64,000 nt of DNA from an uncultured Pelagibacteraceae bacterium (GTDB lineage: Bacteria > Pseudomonadota > Alphaproteobacteria > Pelagibacterales > Pelagibacteraceae): contig CACJXK010000001.1 of NCBI GenBank assembly GCA_902597335.1, forward strand, positions 291,071 to 355,070, given 5' to 3'. Of this stretch, positions 8,836 through 16,157 are shown piece after piece. The notes below the pieces were generated by a model. That model made no database searches, was not told where the DNA came from, and saw only the letters and a list, made by a program, of their open reading frames with translations. The position numbers were made by a program, and so were the translations under genes. Each line of letters begins with the position of its first letter. Positions within the stretch are counted from its first letter, which is position 1.

Positions 8836-9604
8836 AAACTCAAAGATTTATATTGGAAAAGTAATTCACAGAAGATTTAAACCTAAAAATCACCATTTTA
8901 AATATAGGGTATTTTCATTGTTAATTGACCTTGATGATTTAGAGGAAATTAATAATAAAATGACAATGTTTTCTTATAATAAATTTAATATTATAAGTTT
9001 CTTTGATAAAGATCACGGCGCACGTGATGGAACATCTTTAAAAAATTGGGTTAAACAAAATTTAAACAATATTGGCATTGACGAAACTGAAGTCAAAATT
9101 AAATTACTATGCTATCCAAGAATCTTTGGCTACGTATTTAATCCTTTAAGTGTTTTCTTTATTTACAATAAATATAACAAAATAATTTCAATTTTCTATG
9201 AAGTTAAAAATACCTTTGGAGAGCAGCATACTTATATTTTTAAAACACAAGATACTGAGATTATAAAAAATAGCTGTGTAAAAAAATTCCATGTATCACC
9301 TTTTATAGAAATGGAGTGTATTTATAAATTTAGAGTGAACAAACCTTCTGATAAAATATCTGTTATAATAGACCAATCTGATAAAGAAGGTAAATTGTTA
9401 TTTGCATCGCAAGACGGTATCGTAAAAGATTTTAGTGAAAAAAATTTGTTCTTTTCTTATATTTTTCACCCGTTAATGACATTTAAAGTTATTGTCGCAA
9501 TCCATTATGAAGCATTTAAATTATGGTTAAAAGGAATAAGGTTTATTAAAAAAAAGTTAAAAATTAAAAATAATATTTCAGTAGAAAAAAATGAATTTAA
9601 ATAA
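8828..9604 (+). CDS. DUF1365 family protein
   Basis: A 258-residue protein with the DUF1365 signatures HRRFKPKNHHFKYRVF (residues 14-29), DHGARDG, LLCYPRIFGYVFNPLSVFF near 95-113 and FHVSPFIEME near 154-163. The biochemical role of the family is not settled. Its constant company is the FAD oxidoreductase upstream and the SAM-dependent fatty-acyl methyltransferase downstream, so it probably acts on membrane lipids. A basic C-terminus (KGIRFIKKKLKIKN) suggests membrane-surface contact. It overlaps both neighbours (8 and 14 nt). Confidence 0.87.
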   Translation: MLKNSKIYIGKVIHRRFKPKNHHFKYRVFSLLIDLDDLEEINNKMTMFSYNKFNIISFFDKDHGARDGTSLKNWVKQNLNNIGIDETEVKIKLLCYPRIFGYVFNPLSVFFIYNKYNKIISIFYEVKNTFGEQHTYIFKTQDTEIIKNSCVKKFHVSPFIEMECIYKFRVNKPSDKISVIIDQSDKEGKLLFASQDGIVKDFSEKNLFFSYIFHPLMTFKVIVAIHYEAFKLWLKGIRFIKKKLKIKNNISVEKNEFK

Positions 9605-10763
9605 ATTTTCAGACAAGATCGTTTTTAGTTCGCTTAAATATATTAAACATGGAAAGTTAAAGATAATCAATCATGATGGGGAAGTTTATAATTTTGGAAA
9701 TGAAAATGAAAAATTACACGCTCATTTAAAAATTAATAAGCCAGGACTTACTCTAAAAATAATTAAAAATGGTAGCATCGGTTTAGCAGAAGCGTACATG
9801 GATAATTGTTTTGAAACTGAAAATTTGACTAATCTGATAGAGTTAGCTGCTAAAAATATAAAAATAATTCATAAATTTTCTGGATCTTTTGACCTTGCAA
9901 TACTTAACAAGATTAAAAATTTCTTTGTTAAAAATAATAAATCTAGAAGTAAAGAAAATATAAGAAAACATTATGACTTAGGAAATGAATTCTTTTCATT
10001 ATGGCTTGATAAAACATTAACATATTCGAGTGCAATTTTTGAAGAAGGGAATAATTTAGAGGAAGCTCAAATAAATAAATATAAGAAACTTTCAAATCTA
10101 GTAAGGCCCAAGTCTGGTGATAAGATGCTTGAGATAGGATGTGGTTGGGGAGGTTTTGCAGAATATATTGGCAAAAATTATGATGTAAAATTAGATTGTA
10201 TTACTATTTCAAAAAAACAATATGAATTTTCAAAGGAGAGAGTTCATAAAAATGGTTTAAATGAAAAGATAAATATACAAATGCTAGACTTTAGAGACAT
10301 TAAAAATAAATATAATTCAATTGCATCAATAGAGATGATTGAGGCTGTTGGTCACAACTATTTAAAAAATTATTTTAATACTATAAAACAAAATCTATTA
10401 GACGGTGGGACTGCAGCCATTCAGGCAATCACAATTGATGATAGTATTTACGATAGGTATAAAAATAAGACCGATTTCATTCAAAAATACATTTTCCCTG
10501 GTGGTTTTTTACCAAGCAAGAATGAGTTAATTTCTTTATCAAATCAATCAGGACTCAAATTTGAACAATGTAGTTCTTACGGAGATCATTACTCAAATAC
10601 ACTAAGCATTTGGCGAGATGAATTTTTCAAAAAATGGGATCAAATATCATCTCAAGGTTTCGATAACACATTTAAAAGAATGTGGAATTTTTATTTGTCT
10701 TACTGTGAAGCTGGATTTAAATCCAAAAATATTGATTTAATACAATTTGCTCTTCAAAAATAA
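9591..10763 (+). CDS. cfa: cyclopropane-fatty-acyl-phospholipid synthase family methyltransferase
   Basis: A 390-residue SAM-dependent enzyme that adds a methylene or methyl group to unsaturated acyl chains of phospholipids. It shows HYDLGNEFF (127-135), the SAM-binding loop EIGCGWGGF (181-189), and Glu251-Ala-Val-Gly-His255 in the active-site region. In E. coli Cfa the first active-site block reads YSC, with the Cys (C139) contacting bicarbonate; here it is YSS (145-147), as in other homologues paired with DUF1365. The enzyme may therefore make a methylated product rather than a cyclopropane (inference). It is part of the overlapping operon from pxpB. Confidence 0.9.
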   Translation: MNLNKFSDKIVFSSLKYIKHGKLKIINHDGEVYNFGNENEKLHAHLKINKPGLTLKIIKNGSIGLAEAYMDNCFETENLTNLIELAAKNIKIIHKFSGSFDLAILNKIKNFFVKNNKSRSKENIRKHYDLGNEFFSLWLDKTLTYSSAIFEEGNNLEEAQINKYKKLSNLVRPKSGDKMLEIGCGWGGFAEYIGKNYDVKLDCITISKKQYEFSKERVHKNGLNEKINIQMLDFRDIKNKYNSIASIEMIEAVGHNYLKNYFNTIKQNLLDGGTAAIQAITIDDSIYDRYKNKTDFIQKYIFPGGFLPSKNELISLSNQSGLKFEQCSSYGDHYSNTLSIWRDEFFKKWDQISSQGFDNTFKRMWNFYLSYCEAGFKSKNIDLIQFALQK

Positions 10764-10767
10764 CTTC

Positions 10768-11304
10768 ATGAAATTAAAATATTTTTTGTTGATAATAATT
10801 GCTGTATTGATTACAAATTGTTCATCTAATCAAGGCATGAAACCAGAAGATTTTAAAAACCAAAAACCTCGACTGATAATTGAGGAGTATTTATCCGGAA
10901 ATGTAAAAGCTTGGGGTATTTTACAAAACAGATCAGGGAAAGTTACTCGGCAGTTCTCTGCAGATTTGAATGGTAAGTGGGATGGTAAGCAATTAATACT
11001 TGATGAGAAATTTATTTGGAATGATGGAGAAATACAAAATAGACAGTGGACCATAGATAAGATTGATGAACATAACTATGCGGGTACTGCTGGAGACGTA
11101 GTTGGAACAGCAAAAGGATACTCTTATGGGCCTGCTTTTAAATTTGAATATGTATTACTTGTGCCTGTAAAAGGAAGAGAAATTAAAATTACGTTTGATG
11201 ATTGGATTTTCATGCAAGATGAAAGAGTAGCAATCAATAGAGCTAAAATGACAAAGTTTGGAATTAAAGTTGCAGAATTAACAGTGATGTTTGTTAAAGA
11301 CTAA
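10768..11304 (+). CDS. DUF3833 family lipoprotein
   Basis: A 178-residue protein with a lipoprotein signal peptide. The hydrophobic stretch YFLLIIIAVLITN leads to Cys18 (ITNC), the lipidation site. DUF3833 features include the N-terminal P-E-D-F, repeated W-x-G/W-D-G elements (GKWDGKQLILDEKFIW), and FDDWIFMQDERVAINRA near the end. A TTG 21 nt upstream would add seven residues but the lipobox geometry fits the ATG at 10768. The family regularly accompanies the FAD oxidoreductase/DUF1365/Cfa set. The role is unknown and may involve delivery or turnover of the modified lipid in the periplasm. Confidence 0.85.
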   Translation: MKLKYFLLIIIAVLITNCSSNQGMKPEDFKNQKPRLIIEEYLSGNVKAWGILQNRSGKVTRQFSADLNGKWDGKQLILDEKFIWNDGEIQNRQWTIDKIDEHNYAGTAGDVVGTAKGYSYGPAFKFEYVLLVPVKGREIKITFDDWIFMQDERVAINRAKMTKFGIKVAELTVMFVKD

Positions 11305-11306
11305 AA

Positions 11307-12062
11307 CTATTTTTTTTGTAATTTAGTCATTTTTTTTACTAAATAAAAATAAAATCTGTCTGGAATAATTTTAAAAAATTTTAATACAAGAGTTAACGAT
11401 TTTGGAAAATGTATTTCAAATTTATTGCTTTTAATTAGACCATCATAAATTTTATCCGCAGAATATTCTGGTGTTTTAAGAAATGGCATTTTAAAATCAT
11501 TTTTATCAGTCATAGGTGTTTTTATAAAGCCAGGAGAAACTAAACATACTCTCACACCGTATCTTCCAAAATCAAAGTAAAGACTCTCTGCAAGATTATT
11601 TAAAGCAGCTTTTGATGGACCATAGCCAGTAGAGTTTGGCAGACCTTTGTAACCTGCAATAGAGGAAACTATTGTTATTATTCCATTTTTCCTATTTCTA
11701 AAATGATCTTCAACAGCTTTAATACAATTGAGAGTTCCAAAAAAATTTACTTTAAATACATTTTCAATTTGCTCAACATCAATTTCTTTTTCTTTTTTAG
11801 GGTCCCATGTGCCTGTAGAAAAGAAACAAATATCAATATCTCCAAACTTATCTTTTATATTGTTCATAATCTCAAAACATTTTCCCTTATCATTTACATC
11901 TAAAGGAAATGATTTGATGTTTGGATTGATGCCCTCAACCTCTTTTAAAATATTTTCTCTTCTTCCAGAAATCGCAACATTCCAACCTTGATTTGCAAAC
12001 TTAATTGCTACTGCCTTTCCTATTCCAGTGCCACCACCAGTTATCCAAATTACTTTTTTCAT
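11307..12062 (-). CDS. short-chain dehydrogenase/reductase (classical)
   Basis: A 251-residue SDR. It has the cofactor motif TGGGTGIGKA (8-17), a basic GRR after strand two (33-35) that favours NADP(H), the catalytic Ser near 133-134, and Tyr147-Gly-Pro-Ser-Lys151. The C-terminal tail (FFKIIPDRFYFYLVKKMTKL) is amphipathic and basic, suggesting membrane association. It converges on the DUF3833 lipoprotein gene with a 2-nt gap. SDRs of this kind recur in the Cfa/DUF1365 neighbourhood, so a lipid-linked substrate is plausible but unproven. Confidence 0.85.
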   Translation of the reverse strand: MKKVIWITGGGTGIGKAVAIKFANQGWNVAISGRRENILKEVEGINPNIKSFPLDVNDKGKCFEIMNNIKDKFGDIDICFFSTGTWDPKKEKEIDVEQIENVFKVNFFGTLNCIKAVEDHFRNRKNGIITIVSSIAGYKGLPNSTGYGPSKAALNNLAESLYFDFGRYGVRVCLVSPGFIKTPMTDKNDFKMPFLKTPEYSADKIYDGLIKSNKFEIHFPKSLTLVLKFFKIIPDRFYFYLVKKMTKLQKK

Positions 12063-12099
12063 CTATATTTAACGTTTTATCATATAAAAATACTTAGAC

Positions 12100-12393
12100 A
12101 TGCGACAAGAATTGAATAGTATTAATTATAATGAGAATTATATCAGGTTTATGTTTAAAATTATAATTGTATATGAATTAATTTTTGTATTGTTTTGGAA
12201 TATTCTTTATTATTCTAATTCAGGTGTTGAGAATTGGTTCCAAGAAAAAATTTTAACAGCTATATTTGTTTTTCTATCGACAATGGCTTTAGGACTTACC
12301 CTAATTTATGTAATTTACTACAGTTTGAAAATTACTGGATTATCAAAAATACTAAAATCTTTAAAAGATCCTAGAAAGAGTAAAACTCAGTAG
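12100..12393 (+). CDS. small two-helix membrane protein, unknown
   Basis: A 97-residue protein with two clear hydrophobic segments (about residues 18-40 and 52-74) and a basic C-terminus (KILKSLKDPRKSKTQ), so both ends probably face the cytoplasm. I do not recognise the family. It lies between an SDR and the DUF2256-DCC-photolyase group, divergent from the SDR by 37 nt. It ends one base before the last codon of the minus-strand DUF2256 gene. Codon use resembles neighbours and the frame is uninterrupted, which supports a real gene. Confidence 0.55.
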   Translation: MRQELNSINYNENYIRFMFKIIIVYELIFVLFWNILYYSNSGVENWFQEKILTAIFVFLSTMALGLTLIYVIYYSLKITGLSKILKSLKDPRKSKTQ

Positions 12394-12522
12394 TTAATTA
12401 TTTGAAGCACATTTCTTTGAACAATATTTTACTTTATCCCAGTTAAGCTTCCACTTTTTTCGCCAAGCAAAAGGACGATTACAAATTTTACAAATCTTAG
12501 TTGGCAAATTTTGTTTCTTCAT
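12394..12522 (-). CDS. DUF2256 small zinc-ribbon-like protein
   Basis: A 42-residue ORF, short but well supported. It has two cysteine pairs, Cys11-x-x-Cys14 and Cys34-x-x-x-Cys38, around the DUF2256 core CNRPFAWRKKW. DUF2256 proteins are commonly encoded beside FeS-type photolyase/cryptochrome genes, sometimes fused to them, and the photolyase is two genes upstream here. The ATG overlaps the stop of the DCC gene by 4 nt (ATGA), so it is translationally coupled. Metal binding is predicted from the cysteines; the function is unknown. Confidence 0.82.
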   Translation of the reverse strand: MKKQNLPTKICKICNRPFAWRKKWKLNWDKVKYCSKKCASNN

Positions 12523-12869
12523 TTTAATTGTTTCCTATTTTTTAAAAATAAAAAATAAGCTGCAATTTCATAAAGATAGTGAAAAATAAAAAATAATGGT
12601 TTTATTGAGAAAATTTTAGATAAAAATTTATATTTTGGTATTTTTGACCAAATAATAATAAAAGCTTTAGCTCCGCCAATAACTTCTCCATCAACTATAA
12701 CATGCAATCTTCTAAGTAATTCTTTTTGAGATTTAGATGTAATTTTAACAGCATCTTCGTTATTGGTAATATCAACCCACTCTAAATCAGTATTAGCAAT
12801 TTTTTTATAGTGGTTAATTTCCATCCTACAAATATTACAAGAATTGTTAAAATATACTTTAGTTCCCAT
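12519..12869 (-). CDS. DCC-family (DUF393) thiol-disulfide-like protein
   Basis: A 116-residue protein starting with the thioredoxin-like strand VYFNNSCNICRMEI, where Cys11-x-x-Cys14 is the DCC redox pair. The canonical motif has an Asp before it (DGxCxxC); here it is Asn-Asn-Ser. The rest follows DUF393: WVDITN, a helix ending LLRRLHVIVDG and the GAKAFIIIWSKIPKY segment, then a hydrophobic C-terminal stretch. It lies between photolyase (11-nt overlap) and DUF2256 (4-nt overlap). It may reduce or assemble a cofactor of the photolyase, which is inference. Confidence 0.8.
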   Translation of the reverse strand: MGTKVYFNNSCNICRMEINHYKKIANTDLEWVDITNNEDAVKITSKSQKELLRRLHVIVDGEVIGGAKAFIIIWSKIPKYKFLSKIFSIKPLFFIFHYLYEIAAYFLFLKNRKQLK

Positions 12870-14355
12870 ATGTATTCATCTTAATAAATTTATCTGCCTC
12901 TGATAAGATTAATTTTTTTCGATCTTCCTTCATTTTATCAAAAATCCTCACCATCATTGATAGTCTAGGATTTTTTAAAAAAAACTTTCTATTTCTATCT
13001 ATGAAACGCCAGTAAAGACCATCCATAATATTGCACCAACTGCCTCTTTTAAAGTCCATCATTTTCATGAAATAACTAGAACCACATATGTAAGGTTTGG
13101 TAGCAAATATACCACCATCACTAAACAACCCCATACCGTAAACGTTTGGTACCATTACCCAATCTGACGAGTCAACAAACATCTCCATAAACCACTTATA
13201 AACTGATTTTGGTTCAACTTCGCACAAATTCATTATGTTCGATAATATCATTAATCTTTCAATATGATGTGACCATCCAAACTTATCAGCATTTTTAATA
13301 GAGTGATCCAATGGATCCAAGCCAGTAGTGCCATTGTAAAATGAAATTTTCATTTTTCTAGAATGTTTAAAGAAATTTCCATTTTCCATTTCTTTGTTAT
13401 AATTTTGGTATATTCCCCTCATAAATTCCCTCCAACCAATAATTTGTCTTATAAAGCCTTCTAAGGAATTGAGTCTTACACCTTTAGCATGATGAAAATT
13501 CATAACTTTTTGCATAATAATATCAGGTGTAATTAAACCTAAATTTAGATAGGGACTAAGTGCGCTATGAAACAAAATATTATTTTTTTGATCGACTGCA
13601 TCTTCGTAATCTCCAAATAAGTTAAGTTTTTCTTTTATAAAAAAATCAAGCAGTTTCAAAACATCATTATATTCAGTAGCAAACCAAAAATTTTCTGTAT
13701 GACCAGGATGTTTATTAAATAATTTTTGAATAACAGGTTTTAGATTTTTTGTATGACTACTTTCTTTGATATTTGGTTGTTTAGGAATGGAAATATTTTT
13801 TGGTAATTTTTTTCTATTATCCTCATCAAAGCTCCATTTTCCACCCTCAGGTGAACCATCTTTGTTTAATAAAATATTTAATCTTTCTCTTTTGTCTTTA
13901 TAATATTTTGCCATAAAGGGCTTTTTTGTAATTGATAAATATTTCTTAAAATCCTCACGACTATCTAGAAACATAGGGGATTGTAAAATATTCCATTTTA
14001 CATTCTGTTTGTTTAAAAAATTTTTTATTTTTGCTTCAAAAAATTTATCCTCTATTTCGAAACTTGTGACTTCATTTATTTTATTTTTTTTTAAAATTAA
14101 TTCTAATTTTTTAGTATAATCTTTTTTAAAATCACTCGAATCGACCTTTGAATAATTGAGTTTAAATTTGTTATCTTTCAATCTGTCTGCGTAGGACCTC
14201 ATTGAAGACAAAAATAATAGAATTTTCAATTTATGGTGTCTCTCATACGTGCACAATTGGTAGTCTTCCGACATAAAAAAAAGGTGGTCTTTTTTGTAGC
14301 GGTCAAGGTTTTTTAATGGAAATAATTGATTTCCAAGTATAAAAAATAATTTCAT
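12859..14355 (-). CDS. cryptochrome/deoxyribodipyrimidine photolyase-related protein (PhrB/CryPro type)
   Basis: A 498-residue flavoprotein of the bacterial (6-4) photolyase/CryB branch, normal in length. The N-terminal Rossmann part (FILGNQLFPL, the MSE-YQLCTYERHHKLKI block) binds the antenna chromophore. The helical FAD domain holds SPYLNLGLI, EGFIRQIIGWREFMRG, HHIERLMILSN and SDWVMVPNVYGMGLFSDGG. Classical members bind a 4Fe-4S cluster with four Cys. Here I find Cys378, Cys424 (YICGSS) and Cys441 (SWCN), and the usual DYCxxC segment is absent. Function is either light-driven DNA repair or light sensing. It is 10 nt from a divergent SDR gene. Confidence 0.88.
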   Translation of the reverse strand: MKLFFILGNQLFPLKNLDRYKKDHLFFMSEDYQLCTYERHHKLKILLFLSSMRSYADRLKDNKFKLNYSKVDSSDFKKDYTKKLELILKKNKINEVTSFEIEDKFFEAKIKNFLNKQNVKWNILQSPMFLDSREDFKKYLSITKKPFMAKYYKDKRERLNILLNKDGSPEGGKWSFDEDNRKKLPKNISIPKQPNIKESSHTKNLKPVIQKLFNKHPGHTENFWFATEYNDVLKLLDFFIKEKLNLFGDYEDAVDQKNNILFHSALSPYLNLGLITPDIIMQKVMNFHHAKGVRLNSLEGFIRQIIGWREFMRGIYQNYNKEMENGNFFKHSRKMKISFYNGTTGLDPLDHSIKNADKFGWSHHIERLMILSNIMNLCEVEPKSVYKWFMEMFVDSSDWVMVPNVYGMGLFSDGGIFATKPYICGSSYFMKMMDFKRGSWCNIMDGLYWRFIDRNRKFFLKNPRLSMMVRIFDKMKEDRKKLILSEADKFIKMNTYGN

Positions 14356-14365
14356 TATTATTTAT

Positions 14366-15076
14366 ATGGCAGAAAAATATCTAATTGTCGGTGCGACAGG
14401 TTCTATCGGTTCTAATTTATCAGAGCAATTGTACTTTTCAGGCAATAAAGTACATTTAGTTGGTAGAGACGAGAGTCAATTAAAAATCTTATCTGAAAAA
14501 TTGAATTCTCAATATACTGTCACAGATGTGTTAGACGATGGGTTTGTAGAAAAAATAAAATCAGATATTTCAGATATTAAAGGTTTGGCTTACTGCGTTG
14601 GATCAATTGATCTAAAACCTTTAAAGAATACAACAGAGAATGATTTTAATAAATGTATGAAACTTAATTTTTATTCTGCTGTAGATTTAATAAAAGGCTT
14701 TCAAGATAATCTTAAACAAAATAGTGGCTCAATAGTCTTATTTTCAACTGTTGCAGCTCAAAGGGGATTCACAAATCATTCAATAATTGCATCAACAAAA
14801 GCTGCAATTGAGGGATTAACAGTATCATTAGCAGCTGAATTTGCGCCAAACATTAGAGTAAATAGTGTTGCATTAAGCTTATCAAATTCAAAAATAGCTC
14901 ATCCAATTTTAAAAAATTCGGCTATAGCACAAGGAATAGCTAAAGCACATCCTCTTAAGAGATTGGGAGAGGGCAAAGATGGAGCTGCACTTGCAAAATT
15001 TTTACTTACTGAAGAAAGTTCTTGGGTAACAGGACAAATAATTGCAGTTGACGGAGGAAGATCAAAACTTTCCTAA
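14366..15076 (+). CDS. SDR-fold protein lacking the catalytic tyrosine
   Basis: A 236-residue Rossmann protein with VGATGSIGSN (8-17), GRD after strand two, and a C-terminal TGQIIAVDGGRS typical of SDRs. Ser127 is present, but the Tyr-x-x-x-Lys pair reads Ile141-Ala-Ser-Thr-Lys145, so the proton-donating tyrosine is replaced. Sequence around it (QRGFTNHSIIASTKAAIEG) looks intact rather than decayed. It is 10 nt from and divergent to the photolyase. It may bind a nucleotide without classical reductase chemistry, or use another residue. Confidence 0.82.
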   Translation: MAEKYLIVGATGSIGSNLSEQLYFSGNKVHLVGRDESQLKILSEKLNSQYTVTDVLDDGFVEKIKSDISDIKGLAYCVGSIDLKPLKNTTENDFNKCMKLNFYSAVDLIKGFQDNLKQNSGSIVLFSTVAAQRGFTNHSIIASTKAAIEGLTVSLAAEFAPNIRVNSVALSLSNSKIAHPILKNSAIAQGIAKAHPLKRLGEGKDGAALAKFLLTEESSWVTGQIIAVDGGRSKLS

Positions 15077-15077
15077 G

Positions 15078-16142
15078 GTGAAAATAAATTTCTTAATTAT
15101 AATTTTATCTTTAATATTTATATCAAATTCTTATTCTGAAAAAATTGTTTTAGAAAAATTAGTTGAATTAGATTCTCCTTGGGGATCTTCTTTCATTAAT
15201 AATAATGAAATTATTGTAACAGAAAAAAGTGGAAAAATTAAAATAGTTGATATTTCATCGAAAGAAATTCAAGAAGTCAGTCACGAATTGAACTTTGTGG
15301 TTCATGGTCAAGGAGGATTGTTAGATATTATACATAAAGATAATATAGTTTGGATTTCATATACTGAGGATAGAGGCAATTACAAGACTAGTACATCAAT
15401 AGCTAGATCGGAATTAAATAAAAAAAAATTAAATTTTAAAAATATCTTTCAGGCCAATCCACCTATTGACTCAGGATATCATTTTGGTTCGAGACTTGCG
15501 ATAAAAGACAACTATATATATGCATCCGCTGGTGAAAGAGGACAAGGAATGATTGCGCAAGACGCATCAAAGCATCCTGGAAGTATAATTAGAATACATT
15601 TAAATGGAGATATTCCAAAAGATAATCCAAAGTTTGAGGGCAACTCTGATTGGTTACCAGAAATTTACCAAATTGGAATAAGAAATCCTCAAGGGATGGC
15701 ACTTTCTAAATTTGATGGAAAAATTTATATAAGTAATCATGGTGCTAAGGGAGGCGATTGGTTTGGAGAGGTTAAAAAAGGAGAAAACTATGGATGGAAA
15801 ATACTTGGATGGGGTGGAAAAAATTATTCTGGAATTCCAATTGGTCCAAAATGGAAACCTGGTTTCACCAAAGCCATTCAGTATTGGGTACCATCAATTG
15901 CTACTAGTGCAATAACAATATATGAAGGTGAGGAGTTCAAAGAATGGAATGGTCATGCTTTAATAACTTCACTTAAAGACAAGTCCTTGAGAAAATTGAT
16001 ATTTGATGATTTATCAAATGTTAAGGAAGAGATTATTTTTAAAAATAAAATTGGAAGAATAAGAGACATTCAAGTTCATCCATCCACTGGTAAAATTTAC
16101 TTTTTAAGTCAGGATGCTATGTGGTTAATGCAAAAAAAATAG
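15078..16142 (+). CDS. PQQ-dependent aldose sugar dehydrogenase family protein, secreted
   Basis: A six-bladed beta-propeller glucose/sorbosone dehydrogenase-like protein. I chose GTG at 15078, one base after the preceding stop, because it yields a clean signal peptide of about 19 residues (KINFLIIILSLIF...SNSYS) and 354 residues in all. The longer frame from 15042 overlaps the SDR. Propeller signatures are EKSGKIKIVD, HGQGGLLDI, GSRLAIKDNYIY, IYQIGIRNPQGMALS, SNHGAKGGDWFGEV and GENYGWKILGW. The enzyme would oxidise sugars in the periplasm with PQQ. No PQQ biosynthesis gene is in the window. Confidence 0.85.
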   Translation: MKINFLIIILSLIFISNSYSEKIVLEKLVELDSPWGSSFINNNEIIVTEKSGKIKIVDISSKEIQEVSHELNFVVHGQGGLLDIIHKDNIVWISYTEDRGNYKTSTSIARSELNKKKLNFKNIFQANPPIDSGYHFGSRLAIKDNYIYASAGERGQGMIAQDASKHPGSIIRIHLNGDIPKDNPKFEGNSDWLPEIYQIGIRNPQGMALSKFDGKIYISNHGAKGGDWFGEVKKGENYGWKILGWGGKNYSGIPIGPKWKPGFTKAIQYWVPSIATSAITIYEGEEFKEWNGHALITSLKDKSLRKLIFDDLSNVKEEIIFKNKIGRIRDIQVHPSTGKIYFLSQDAMWLMQKK

Positions 16143-16157
16143 TGTATAATAGGCATT

